Positions 40,970-50,519 of a stretch of DNA of 64,000 nucleotides are shown piece by piece. Made by a program: the position numbers and the translations under genes. The notes beneath the pieces are model-generated. The model had not been told where the DNA came from and searched no databases. It worked only from the letters and a program-made list of their open reading frames with translations. Source of the stretch: Neoroseomonas soli. Its GTDB lineage: Bacteria > Pseudomonadota > Alphaproteobacteria > Acetobacterales > Acetobacteraceae. The stretch covers positions 1 through 64,000 of the forward strand of contig NZ_JAAEDM010000013.1 in NCBI RefSeq assembly GCF_018129065.1, read 5' to 3'. How positions within the stretch are numbered: the stretch's first letter is position 1; every line of letters starts with the position of its first letter.

Positions 40970-42768
40970 GCGTGCGCCTTCGGCTTGGCGGTCTCGAGCA
41001 GGAACTTCTGCATGTCCCAGGCACCGGTCGGGCAGCGCTCGGCGCACATGCCGCAGTGCAGGCAGACGTCCTCGTCCTTGACCATCACACGGCCCGTCTT
41101 CAGGCCATCCTGGACGTAGAGATCCTGGTAGGTGTTCACCGCCGGCGCCTTGAGGCGCGTGCGGAGTTCCTCCTCCTCGCCGTTCTCGGTGAAGGTGATG
41201 CAGTCGGTCGGGCAGATGTCCACGCAGGCATCGCATTCGATGCAGAGCTTCGCCGTGAACACCGTCTGCACGTCGCAGTTCAGGCAGCGCTGAGTCTCTC
41301 GGTAGGCCATCTCCCGGTCGTAGCCGAGTTCGACTTCCGCGGTGATGTCGCGCAGCGCCTTCTCGGCGGGCATGTGCGGCACCTTGTAGCGAAGGTCGAG
41401 CGAGACCTCGTTGTCATAGGCCCATTCGTGGATGCCCATCTTCTGGCTGGCGATGCGGACATCCGGCGCGGGCCGCGCCTTCACGTCCTCCCCCTTGCAG
41501 AAGAGGTCGATCGAGACCGCCGCCTCATGCCCATGGGCCACGGCCCAGATGATGTTCTTCGGGCCGAAGGCGGCATCGCCGCCGAAGAAGACGCGCGGCT
41601 CGGTGGACTGTAGCGTGTCCGCGTCGAGCTTCGGCAGGCCCCAGCGGTCGAACTCGATGCCGGCATCGCGCTCGATCCAGGGGAAGGCGTTCTCCTGGCC
41701 GATAGCGACCAGCACGTCGTCGCATTCGATGGTGACGTCCGGCTCGCCGGTCGGCCGCAGCGAACGGCGGCCCTTGTCGTCGTATTGCGCCGCGACCTTC
41801 TCGAACACCATGCCGGTCAGGCGGCCGTTGTCGTGCAGCACTTCCTTCGGCACCAGGAAGTTGAGGATCGGGATGCCCTCGTTCATCGCGTCCTCCTTCT
41901 CCCAGGGGGACGCCTTCATTTCGTCGAAGCCGGAGCGGACGACAACCTTGACGTCCTCGCCACCCAGGCGGCGGGCGGAACGGCAGCAATCCATCGCCGT
42001 GTTGCCGCCGCCGAGCACGATCACGCGCTTGCCGATCGACGTCACATGCCCGAAGGACACCGAGGCCAGCCAGTCGATGCCGAGTTGGATGTTCGCCGCC
42101 GCTTCCTTGCGGCCCGGCACGTCCAGCTCACGCCCGCGCGGCGCGCCGGAGCCGACGAAGACCGCGTCATAGCCTTCCGCGAGCAGCCCCTTCAGGCTGT
42201 CGACGCGGCGGTTCATGTGGCTGACCACGCCCCCGCGATCGAGGATGTAGCCGCATTCCTCGTCGATCACTTCCTCGGGCAGGCGGAAGCGCGGGATCTG
42301 CTGGCGGATGAAGCCGCCGGCCTTGGCCTCGCCGTCGAAGACGTGGATCTCGTAGCCGAGCGGCGTAAGGTCGCGCGCGACCGTCAGGCTTGCCGGTCCC
42401 GCGCCGATGCAGGCGATGCGCTTGCCGTTCCGCTCGCGCGGGATCTCCGGCATGCGCGCCGAGACGTCGCCCTTGTTGTCGGCTGCGACGCGCTTGAGGC
42501 GGCAGATGGCGACCGGCTCTTCCTCGACGCGGCCACGCCGGCAGGCGGGCTCGCAGGGCCGGTCGCAGGTGCGGCCGAGGATCCCCGGGAAGACGTTGGA
42601 ATGCCAGTTGACCATGTAGGCGTCGGCGTAGCGGCCCGCCGCGATCATCCGGATGTACTCCGGAACGGGCGTATGGGCCGGACAGGCCCACTGGCAATCG
42701 ACGACCTTGTGGAAATACTCCGTGGACGATGTGTCCGTCGGCTTCACGCGCCCGGCCTCCATGACCAT
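40954..42768 (-). CDS. FAD/NAD(P) oxidoreductase with N- and C-terminal Fe-S domains (GltD-like, ferredoxin fusion)
   Basis: A 604-residue electron hub. An N-terminal cluster domain (CQWACPAHTPVPEYI, CDRPCEPACRR) is followed by GltD-like FAD (GAGPASLTVA) and NAD(P) (VLGGGNTAMDCC) Rossmann domains, then a C-terminal region with CLNC and two 4Fe-4S motifs (CIECDACVDICP, CLHCGMCAERCP). Such GltD/ferredoxin fusions accept or deliver electrons between NAD(P)H and ferredoxin-dependent enzymes. As its frame overlaps korA, it is probably the electron-transfer partner of KorAB. ATG at 42768 is chosen; a second methionine two codons on is equally possible. Confidence 0.86.
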   Translation of the reverse strand: MVMEAGRVKPTDTSSTEYFHKVVDCQWACPAHTPVPEYIRMIAAGRYADAYMVNWHSNVFPGILGRTCDRPCEPACRRGRVEEEPVAICRLKRVAADNKGDVSARMPEIPRERNGKRIACIGAGPASLTVARDLTPLGYEIHVFDGEAKAGGFIRQQIPRFRLPEEVIDEECGYILDRGGVVSHMNRRVDSLKGLLAEGYDAVFVGSGAPRGRELDVPGRKEAAANIQLGIDWLASVSFGHVTSIGKRVIVLGGGNTAMDCCRSARRLGGEDVKVVVRSGFDEMKASPWEKEDAMNEGIPILNFLVPKEVLHDNGRLTGMVFEKVAAQYDDKGRRSLRPTGEPDVTIECDDVLVAIGQENAFPWIERDAGIEFDRWGLPKLDADTLQSTEPRVFFGGDAAFGPKNIIWAVAHGHEAAVSIDLFCKGEDVKARPAPDVRIASQKMGIHEWAYDNEVSLDLRYKVPHMPAEKALRDITAEVELGYDREMAYRETQRCLNCDVQTVFTAKLCIECDACVDICPTDCITFTENGEEEELRTRLKAPAVNTYQDLYVQDGLKTGRVMVKDEDVCLHCGMCAERCPTGAWDMQKFLLETAKPKAHACHSR

Positions 42769-42883
42769 GATTCCCGAAGGGAGAGGCACGCACCCGGCAT
42801 CATTCCGCCAGGTGCTCCATGTGGTCAGGGATCGGTCGCCAAACAAGCGCCGTCGTCATTCCTGGTCGTCCACTCCCCGCCGT

Positions 42884-42957
42884 TCAACGGCTTGGAGGAT
42901 GCTGCACCAAGGCGCGGGCAACGGCAATGCGCTGAATCGTGCTGCGCTGCAGCGTGG
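42884..42957 (-). pseudogene. Possible relic of an ABC-transporter ATPase
   Basis: Directly after the pcaG stop, one frame on the minus strand reads STIQRIAVARALVQHP before a TGA at 42884-42886. QRIAVARALVQHP is the stretch that follows the LSGGQ signature in ABC ATPases. Codon third positions are less GC-rich than in flanking genes. Only about 24 codons are visible and no other part of an ATPase is present, so chance resemblance cannot be ruled out. Confidence 0.28.
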
Positions 42958-43497
42958 TCAGATGTCGAGGAAGACGGTTTCCCCCTCCCCCTGCAACCGT
43001 ATGTCGAGCCGCCACGCCCCTGCATCCGCAGGTTGTGCGATGAGCGTGCTGCGCCGTGCCTCCGGCACCAGGGCGAGGACAGGGTCCTCGGCAAGGCCCG
43101 CATCGCCGGCGAAGTAGGCGCGCGTCACCAGGCCACGCATCAGGCCGCGGGCGAAGATCGAGACGACGATGTGCGGTGCCTGGGTGCTGTTGCCGGGGCC
43201 GGGCACGGGGCCGGGCTTCACCGTGACGAAGCGGAAGCGCCCTTCCCCATCCGTGGCGCAGCGCCCGAATCCGTGGAAGTCGGAATCGTAACGGCCCTCG
43301 GGGTCAGCCTGCCAGACCTCGACCATCGCGTCCGCGACGGCCGCGCCGGTGCCGTCGGTGATACGACCGGTGAGCACGACGCGCTCACCCGCAATGCCCG
43401 CATTGGGCCCATCCGCGCGCAGCAGGTCGGCCCATTCCGGGAAGTCGATCATGTGCCAGTAGGGGCCGGCGGTCTGGCTGGCGGTGGCGTGGGTCAT
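42958..43497 (-). CDS. pcaG: Protocatechuate 3,4-dioxygenase, alpha subunit
   Basis: A 179-residue non-haem iron intradiol dioxygenase subunit. It shows SQTAGPYWHM at the N terminus, MVEVWQADPEGRYDS and a C-terminal hydrophobic beta-sandwich; like other alpha subunits it keeps the fold but lacks the full set of iron ligands, which lie in the beta subunit. It starts just after the pcaH stop, giving the usual pcaHG order. No other pca genes are in the window. Confidence 0.88.
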   Translation of the reverse strand: MTHATASQTAGPYWHMIDFPEWADLLRADGPNAGIAGERVVLTGRITDGTGAAVADAMVEVWQADPEGRYDSDFHGFGRCATDGEGRFRFVTVKPGPVPGPGNSTQAPHIVVSIFARGLMRGLVTRAYFAGDAGLAEDPVLALVPEARRSTLIAQPADAGAWRLDIRLQGEGETVFLDI

Positions 43498-43498
43498 G

Positions 43499-44203
43499 TC
43501 AGGCGTTCTCGAAGGGCGTGGCGTCGCGGCCGCGCAGCACGATGTCGAAACGGTAGCCGAGCGCCCATTCGGGCTTCGTGACATGCAGGTCGAACTTCGC
43601 GACCAGCCTCTCCCGCGCTGCAGCATCCCCGCTGCCCTGGAAGATCGGATCGAGCTCGAGCAAGGGATCGCCCGGAAAGTACATCTGCGTGACGAGGCGC
43701 TGGGCGAAGCCGGCGCCATGCAGGCCGAAATGGATGTGGATCGGCCGCCAGGCGTTCCAGTGGTTGCGCCACGGATAGGCGCCGGGCTTCACGCTGGTGA
43801 AGCCGTAATTGCCCTCGGCATCCGTGAAGACACGCCCGCGGCCGAGGAAGTTCGGGTCCAGCGGCGCGTCGTGCTGGTCGCGCGGATGATGGTAGCGGCC
43901 GGAGGCATTGGCCTGCCAGATCTCGACCATGGCGTTGGGGACGGGGCGGCCGTTCTCGTCCAGCACACGGCCGGCGACGATGATGCGCTCGCCCAGCGCC
44001 GCCTTGCCGTCGACGGTCGAGATATCCTCGTGCGGTGCATACCAGGCGGGATCGAAGCGCGGCGCCGAGACCTCGGTGAGCGTGTGCGGGATGCGCACCG
44101 GCGCCGCCTTGGGGTGGCGCGCATGGGTGCTGCCGTAGGAGGGCAGGTCGAGCGGCGGCTGCGAACCTTCCGCGATCGGCCGATACGGGACCGGGTCTGC
44201 CAT
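43499..44203 (-). CDS. pcaH: Protocatechuate 3,4-dioxygenase, beta subunit
   Basis: The catalytic subunit (234 residues) that with PcaG cleaves protocatechuate to 3-carboxy-cis,cis-muconate. The iron-ligand region reads MVEIWQANASGRYHHPRD (Tyr), AYPWRNHWNAWRPIHIHFGL (Tyr, His, His). Upstream of it lies the 3-hydroxyacyl-CoA dehydrogenase gene, 64 bases away on the same strand, which would suit later steps of aromatic degradation. Confidence 0.92.
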   Translation of the reverse strand: MADPVPYRPIAEGSQPPLDLPSYGSTHARHPKAAPVRIPHTLTEVSAPRFDPAWYAPHEDISTVDGKAALGERIIVAGRVLDENGRPVPNAMVEIWQANASGRYHHPRDQHDAPLDPNFLGRGRVFTDAEGNYGFTSVKPGAYPWRNHWNAWRPIHIHFGLHGAGFAQRLVTQMYFPGDPLLELDPIFQGSGDAAARERLVAKFDLHVTKPEWALGYRFDIVLRGRDATPFENA

Positions 44204-44267
44204 GTCCTTGCCTCCCTCGTCGGAGGCGGAGCGTTGATGGCGGCAGGCCCGGCCGTCAAGCGCGGCG

Positions 44268-45193
44268 TCAGTCTTCCTCGCGCAGGATGCGGACGGCGGC
44301 GAGCAGCGCCTTCTCGTAGCGCGCCCGCTCCTTCGCGGTGACGTCCGCCGGCCAGTCGCGGAAGCCGCGGCCGGTCTTGGGGCCGAGGCGGTTCTCGGCG
44401 ACCAGCCGGGCCAGGGTCGGGCTGGGGTCCGGACTGTTGCAGAGCGAGGGATAGATGGTCCGCCCGGCTTCGAGCTGCGTCTCCAGCCCCGCGAGTTCCT
44501 TCTGCGTGATCGGACCCGCGGCGACGTAGCGGAAGCCGAAGCAGTAGCGGACGGCGTTGTCCACGTCCTCGGCCGTCGCGAGGCCTTGGTCGATCACCGC
44601 GAAGGCTTCCCGCATCAGCGCATGCTGGATGCGGTTGGCGAGGAACCCCGGCACGTCCTTCGCCACCCGGATCACCTTGCGGCCGAGGCCCGCCATGATC
44701 GCGGCGACGGCATCGCAGATCGCGGGATCGGTGTGCTCGCCGCGCACCACTTCGACGCCGGGCACGAGATGCGCGGGCAGGAAGAAGTGCAGGTTGGCGC
44801 AGCGCGCCCGCGTGGCGATGTGCCCGGCGATGTCGGTGATGCGATAGCCCGATGCATTGGATACGACCGGGATGCCTGGCGGCACCAGGGTGTCGAGCCG
44901 CCCGAACACCTCCTGCTTCAGCGCGAGGCGTTCCGGCACTGCTTCCACCACGATCTCCGCGGAGGCGTAGTCGGGTTCCTCCATGCTCGCGACAAGCGTC
45001 AGGTGTGCCGCGCTGTCCGGGTTCCCGTCGAGTTGCCCGATCGAGGACCGCACCCGCGCCGTCGCCTCCGGCCAGCGCGCTTGCGCGGTCTCCACCGCCG
45101 TCACGCGCCATCCGCCAGCGAGGAAGATCGCGGCGATGTCACACCCCATCAGCCCCATGCCCAGGATCACGGCATGGCGGCGTGGCGTATCGG

Positions 45194-45197
<4 letters not shown>
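44268..45197 (-). CDS. 3-hydroxyacyl-CoA dehydrogenase family protein
   Basis: A 309-residue NAD-dependent dehydrogenase with the N-terminal Rossmann motif [25 protein letters not shown] and the catalytic histidine region [16 protein letters not shown], followed by the C-terminal helical domain ([20 protein letters not shown]). The [11 protein letters not shown] wording differs from fatty-acid enzymes (LHFFNPV) and recalls dehydrogenases of carnitine or 3-hydroxybutyryl type. It overlaps the last codons of ureG by 4 bases, linking it to the urease operon transcriptionally. Confidence 0.85.
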
Positions 45198-45804
<607 letters not shown>

Positions 45805-45808
<4 letters not shown>

Positions 45809-46566
45809 GATCTGAAGAGCCTCGTGTACTGCGTCTCGTGGCGGATGGAAAAGAGGTCGAGCGCCGGGCTGGCCGTGCCGAGGCGGTCGAGGTCGGCAAC
45901 CAGCGCCGCCTCCGCCGCGGCAGTGACGACCGGCAGCAGCGCGGCGGTCGCGACCTGCCCGTCGGTCTGGCCGAGCGGCACAAGCCGCACGCCCACCGAC
46001 ACCAGGTTCGCCGCGAAGGCAGAGAGATAGCCAAAGGCCGCATCGCGCAGCGGCAGGCCTTGCGCCGCAGCGGCGGCCCCGAAGGCGACCGCATGCACGA
46101 TCCGCCGAGGATGCCGCGCGGCGAAGCCGGCAAGACGTTCGTCGTGCCACGCCGCCAGGGTGACGGAGAGGAACGCAGTGCCCTGCCCCTCCGCCTCCAG
46201 CGCTGTCTCTGCCGTCCCACGCCATGCGGCGCCGAGTTCCGCCACGGTATCCAGCGCCGCGTCATCGCCCACGACCATGGCGCGATGCGCCGCGGCGAGC
46301 AGCGCGCCGTCCACGCGCCCGGTGCCGTCACGCAAGGCCGTCGTCACATAGCGAATGAGGTCCTTCCGGTTCGCCACCGCGCCTGCCTCCACCGCTGCCT
46401 CGAGCCCATGGCTGTAGGTGTAGGCCCCGACCGGGTAGGCCGGCGAAAGCCAGGTGAGCAGCCGGTAGAGCGCCTCAGTGCTCGTGGTCGCAGTGGTCGT
46501 GGTGATGGTGGTGATCGCCGTGATCGTGGTGGTGGTGTTGCGTCGGGCTGTGGTTGTGCTCGCCAT
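45805..46566 (-). CDS. ureF: Urease accessory protein UreF
   Basis: Activates UreG and the UreD-urease complex. The conserved body begins [26 protein letters not shown]. No ATG, GTG or TTG lies at the place where UreF normally starts. The nearest in-frame ATG (46566) is inside ureE, adding about 32 threonine-rich residues that are the frame-shifted translation of the ureE histidine tail. Either UreF has this odd leader or a rare start codon (several ATC lie near 46500) is used. The stop overlaps ureG. Confidence 0.85.
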
Positions 46567-47005
46567 AGGCGCCGCCCTCGGGATCGAAGGGTGCGTCCAC
46601 CTTGCGCAGCGACGCACCAAGGCCCTCCAGCATGGCGACGATGACATGATCGTCGCGGATCAGCAGGCGGTCACCCTCAATCTGCGTTGGCAGGTGCCGG
46701 TTCCCGAGATGCCAGGCGAGGCGCGCGAGATGCTCGCGCGACGACGCGGTGATCTCGACCAGCGGTTCCGGCGCCGCCTTCACGCGCACGAAGCCGCCGC
46801 CGGGGAGCGCGAGCCCATCGCCGTCGCGCAGCACCGTCGCTTCCGGCAGGTCGAGCAGGAAGGCAAGCCCCGCCTCCCCCGTGTAGAGCCGCCGGCGCCG
46901 ATAGCGGTCGTCGAAATCCACCAGCACGGTGTCGCGCGCCTCGGCGTCCGGCCAAGTGCCCGCGCGCTTCACCTCGGTCGCGCGGGGAATGCTTTCGTCG
47001 TCCAT
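46475..47005 (-). CDS. ureE: Urease nickel metallochaperone UreE
   Basis: A 176-residue nickel carrier for urease activation: an N-terminal peptide-binding domain, the ferredoxin-like metal-binding domain (HLARLAWHLGNRHLPTQ, with the nickel histidine) and a histidine-rich tail ([21 protein letters not shown] minus ends) that stores nickel, like that of Klebsiella UreE. ATG at 47005 is 9 bases after the ureC stop. The last 92 bases may also be read in another frame by ureF. Confidence 0.93.
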   Translation of the reverse strand: MDDESIPRATEVKRAGTWPDAEARDTVLVDFDDRYRRRRLYTGEAGLAFLLDLPEATVLRDGDGLALPGGGFVRVKAAPEPLVEITASSREHLARLAWHLGNRHLPTQIEGDRLLIRDDHVIVAMLEGLGASLRKVDAPFDPEGGAYGEHNHSPTQHHHHDHGDHHHHHDHCDHEH

Positions 47006-47013
47006 CCGGAGCC

Positions 47014-48729
47014 TCAGAACAGGAAATATCGTTGCGCCAAGGGCAGCACCTTCGCGGGTTCGCAAACGAGCAGCACACCATCCGCGTGCACCTCGTAGGT
47101 TTCGGCATCCACCTCGATGCGCGGCAGCGCGTCGTTGTGCAGCATGGAGCGCTTGCCGATCCCGCCGCGACAGTTTCGCACCGCGGCCAGCGGGCGAGTC
47201 AGACCGAGGCTCCCGGCGATGTCCCCCTCCATCGCCGCCTGGGACACGAAGGTCAGCGAGGTGGCCAGCCGCGCGCCCCCGAACGCGCCGAACATAGGGC
47301 GGTAATGCACCGGCTGCGGCGTCGGGATGGAGGCATTCGGGTCGCCCATCAGCGACATGGCGATGGCGCCGCCCTTCAGCACCATCTCTGGCTTCACGCC
47401 GAAGAAGGCCGGGCTCCAGAGCACGAGATCCGCGAGCTTGCCGACCTCGATGCTGCCGACATGCTCCGCGACGCCCTGTGAGATCGCGGGGTTGATCGTG
47501 TACTTGGCGATGTAGCGCAGCGCGCGGCGGTTGTCGTTGTCGCCGCGCTCCTCCGGCAGACGGCCGCGCTGGACCTTCATCTTATGTGCGGTCTGCCAGG
47601 TGCGGATGATGACCTCACCGACGCGGCCCATGGCCTGGCTGTCCGAGGACATCATGCTGATCGCGCCGATGTCATGCAGGATGTCCTCCGCCGCGATCGT
47701 CTCCTTGCGGATGCGGGATTCGGCGAAGGCGACGTCCTCGGCGATGCGCGGGTCGAGGTGATGGCACACCATGAGCATGTCGAGATGCTCGTCCACCGTG
47801 TTCACCGTGTAGGGCATGGTCGGGTTGGTCGAGGACGGCAGCACGCCCGCCTCCCCCACCAGCCGCAGGATATCCGGCGCATGGCCGCCGCCCGCGCCTT
47901 CCGTGTGGAAGGCCTGGATGGTGCGGCCGCGGATGGCCTTGATCGTCTCCTCGACGAAGCCGGATTCATTCAGCGTGTCGGAGTGGATCGCGACCTGGAT
48001 GTCCATCGCATCGGCGACGGACAGGCAGGTGTCGATCGCCTTGGGTGTGGTGCCCCAATCCTCGTGCAGCTTCAGCCCGCAGGCGCCGGCGCGGACTTGT
48101 TCCTCCAGCGCCGCCGGCAGCGCGGCGTTCCCCTTGCCGAGAAAGCCAAGATTCATCGGGAAAGCTTCGGCCGCCTGCAGCATCCGCGCCATGTGCCACG
48201 GTCCCGGCGTGCAGGTGGTGGCCAAGGTGCCATGCGCCGGCCCGGTGCCGCCGCCGAACATCGATGTCACGCCGGCAGCGAGCGCCTCCTCGATCTGCTG
48301 TGGGCAGATGAAGTGGATGTGCGGGTCGATGCCGCCGGCGGTCAGGATGCGGCCCTCGCCGGCGATGATCTCGGTCCCCGGGCCGATGACGATCGTCACG
48401 CCGGGCTGCGTATCCGGATTGCCCGCCTTGCCGATGGCGGCGATGCGCCCGTCCTTCAGCCCGACATCGGCTTTCACGATGCCCGTCACCGCATCGAGGA
48501 TCAGCGCATTGGTGATGACGGTGTCCATCGCGCCCTGCGCGCGCGTCGCCTGCGACTGTCCCATGCCATCGCGGATGACCTTGCCGCCGCCGAACTTCAC
48601 CTCCTCGCCATAGGTGGTGAAGTCCTTCTCGACTTCGATGACGATGTCGGTGTCCGCAAGGCGCACGCGGTCGCCGACCGTGGGCCCATACATGCCGGTA
48701 TAGGCGGCGCGGGAGATCCTGGTCGCCAT
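47014..48729 (-). CDS. ureC: Urease subunit alpha
   Basis: The catalytic subunit (571 residues) hydrolysing urea with a dinickel centre. The carbamylated lysine is in GLKLHEDWG, nickel histidines in HIHFICPQQ and HSDTLNES, and the mobile flap with MVCHHLDP. All usual regions are intact and the length is standard. It starts 2 bases after ureB. Confidence 0.97.
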   Translation of the reverse strand: MATRISRAAYTGMYGPTVGDRVRLADTDIVIEVEKDFTTYGEEVKFGGGKVIRDGMGQSQATRAQGAMDTVITNALILDAVTGIVKADVGLKDGRIAAIGKAGNPDTQPGVTIVIGPGTEIIAGEGRILTAGGIDPHIHFICPQQIEEALAAGVTSMFGGGTGPAHGTLATTCTPGPWHMARMLQAAEAFPMNLGFLGKGNAALPAALEEQVRAGACGLKLHEDWGTTPKAIDTCLSVADAMDIQVAIHSDTLNESGFVEETIKAIRGRTIQAFHTEGAGGGHAPDILRLVGEAGVLPSSTNPTMPYTVNTVDEHLDMLMVCHHLDPRIAEDVAFAESRIRKETIAAEDILHDIGAISMMSSDSQAMGRVGEVIIRTWQTAHKMKVQRGRLPEERGDNDNRRALRYIAKYTINPAISQGVAEHVGSIEVGKLADLVLWSPAFFGVKPEMVLKGGAIAMSLMGDPNASIPTPQPVHYRPMFGAFGGARLATSLTFVSQAAMEGDIAGSLGLTRPLAAVRNCRGGIGKRSMLHNDALPRIEVDAETYEVHADGVLLVCEPAKVLPLAQRYFLF

Positions 48730-48731
48730 GC

Positions 48732-49037
48732 TCAGAGCGCTCCTTCCGTCTCGCCGCGGAAGCCGTGCACGATGCGCGCACCGGCGAAGGAGATCAGCCG
48801 GACCTTGCGGGTCTGGCCAGGTTCGAAGCGCACGGCGGTTCCCGCCGCGATGTCCAACCGCTTGCCGCGTGCGGCGCTACGATCGAAGCGAAGCTGCGGG
48901 TTGGTCTCGGCGAAGTGGTAGTGGCTGCCGACCTGCACCGGGCGGTCGCCGCTGTTCGCCACCTCGATCTCGATGGCGTCGCGGCCGGCATTGAGTTCGA
49001 TCTCGCCGGCGGCGATCAGGATCTCACCCGGAATCAT
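48732..49037 (-). CDS. ureB: Urease subunit beta
   Basis: A 101-residue structural subunit with [18 protein letters not shown] at the start and [12 protein letters not shown] and [16 protein letters not shown]-type core motifs of UreB. The start overlaps the ureA stop (ATGA), so the two are translationally coupled; the genes are separate, not fused as in Helicobacter. Confidence 0.95.
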   Translation of the reverse strand: MIPGEILIAAGEIELNAGRDAIEIEVANSGDRPVQVGSHYHFAETNPQLRFDRSAARGKRLDIAAGTAVRFEPGQTRKVRLISFAGARIVHGFRGETEGAL

Positions 49038-49513
49038 CGGCGCGCTCCCTTCGGCTTGCCGGCGGGCTTGCGCTTCGCCGCGGCCCTGGCCTTCGGCTTT
49101 GCGCCGGGCTTCGTCGAAATGCGCTTGGCCTTCGGTTTGGCCGTGGGCTTCGCGGGCTTCTTGGTCTGCGACCTGGCCTGCGCCTTCGTCAGCCTGTCGG
49201 CGGCGTCCGCATCGCGGATCGGCTGGTGCACCGTCACCAGCTTGGTGCCATCGGGGAAGGTCGCCTCGACCTGGATCTCGTGGATCATCTCGGCGATGCC
49301 GTCCATCACCTGGTCGCGCGTCAGCACCTTCGCCCCGTCACGCATCAGGTCTGCGACGCTGCGGCCGTCGCGCGCGCCTTCCACCACGAAGTCGGTGATC
49401 AGCGCCACCGCCTCGGGGTAGTTCAGCCGCAATCCGCGATCCAGCCGGCGGCGCGCCACGATGGCCGCCATCGCCACCAGCAGCTTGTCCTTCTCACGAG
49501 GCGTCAGGTTCAT
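49034..49513 (-). CDS. ureA: Urease subunit gamma with an added lysine-rich tail
   Basis: Residues 1-100 are an ordinary UreA ([42 protein letters not shown]). UreA normally ends here at about 100 residues. This one continues for 59 more, rich in Lys, Pro, Ala and Arg ([26 protein letters not shown]), like histone H1 or AlgP tails. The tail is in good codon usage and stops exactly at the ureB overlap, so it is not a frame error. Its role is unknown. Confidence 0.93.
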   Translation of the reverse strand: MNLTPREKDKLLVAMAAIVARRRLDRGLRLNYPEAVALITDFVVEGARDGRSVADLMRDGAKVLTRDQVMDGIAEMIHEIQVEATFPDGTKLVTVHQPIRDADAADRLTKAQARSQTKKPAKPTAKPKAKRISTKPGAKPKARAAAKRKPAGKPKGARR

Positions 49514-49591
49514 CCGCCACCGCTCCTCCGCCGTTCCGGCACATTCCCCGCGCCGCGCAGCAAGCCGCGCGCCATCATGGCCATCCGCGCC

Positions 49592-50425
49592 TCAGCACGT
49601 CCACAGGCGCGGCAGGACGGGCGCGGAGCCGAGCACCTGCCCGCGCAGCAACCGGATCGTCGCGCCGAGGCCCTCCCGCACGGCAGCCGCCGCACCCAGC
49701 CAGCGCAGCAGCAATAGCCCGGGCCTCGGCAGGGTCGCGGCGGCGCCGGCTCCCCGCGCCGCGTCGCGGGCGGCCTGGAGCGGCGTCTCGCTGGCCGCCA
49801 GCAGCGTCGCGCAGGCCTCGGCGCCGGCGAAGCCGAAGGGGTCGTCGAGGCGCTCCCGCATCCCCTCACCCAAGGCCAGCCCATCCGCCCAGAGCAGCGC
49901 CCCGCCCCGGCGGACGCGCCAGGTGTCGAGCAGACTGCCCTCCCGCAGGACCTCCCCCCGCGCGTGGCGGCCGAAGACGAGCATCTCGGCCAGTAGCAAC
50001 GTCGCGCCAGGCGCGAGATCGACCTCCAGCCGTCGCGCCAGGCGCGCGCCGTCGAAGAGGATCGTCTCCTGCGGCAACCATTCGAGCATCGCGCCCGCGC
50101 CGACCTGGAGCCGCGCCTCGATGCGCGTCTCGGCGCCGAGGCTGCGATAGACCTTCTCCGCCGCCGGCGTGCTGATGACGGCGTGGGTGCCGGGTCCCGC
50201 CTCGATCGACACGGCCACCTCATCCCCGCCGGCGAGGCCGCCCGCCGTGTTCACCAGCGCCGCGAGCGGCGGCTCCCCGGGTTCCGGCGTGGGAAACAGG
50301 ATGCGCATCGGCGAGGCCTGGTGCAGGTCCGCAAGCCGCGTCTCGCCGCGCGCGAGCGCGAAGCGCAAGGCCGCACCGCCGCGCGAACGCTGGTGGGTCG
50401 GCGGGGCGTCGGCGCGGCGCGGCAT
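49592..50425 (-). CDS. ureD: Urease accessory protein UreD
   Basis: A 277-residue scaffold (UreD/UreH) for nickel insertion into apo-urease. Typical blocks are ALVNTAGGLAGGDEV, AEKVYRS, LEWLPQETILFDGARL and EMLVFGRHARGE. It opens the ureDABCEFG operon and is 78 bases upstream of ureA. No urea transporter genes are seen in the window. Confidence 0.93.
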   Translation of the reverse strand: MPRRADAPPTHQRSRGGAALRFALARGETRLADLHQASPMRILFPTPEPGEPPLAALVNTAGGLAGGDEVAVSIEAGPGTHAVISTPAAEKVYRSLGAETRIEARLQVGAGAMLEWLPQETILFDGARLARRLEVDLAPGATLLLAEMLVFGRHARGEVLREGSLLDTWRVRRGGALLWADGLALGEGMRERLDDPFGFAGAEACATLLAASETPLQAARDAARGAGAAATLPRPGLLLLRWLGAAAAVREGLGATIRLLRGQVLGSAPVLPRLWTC

Positions 50426-50519
50426 CGCCTCACCCTGCCACGCGCCCGCGATGTTGCAAGCGCGCCCGCCTTGCCCACGACGCGGGCACGCATCGCCCGC
50501 GCCGCAGGCATTCCACGCG

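Noticed and set aside
46478-47098. Plus-strand open frame over ureE with repeated valine codons
   Set aside because: It is the mirror image of the histidine codon repeats of ureE, not an independent gene.
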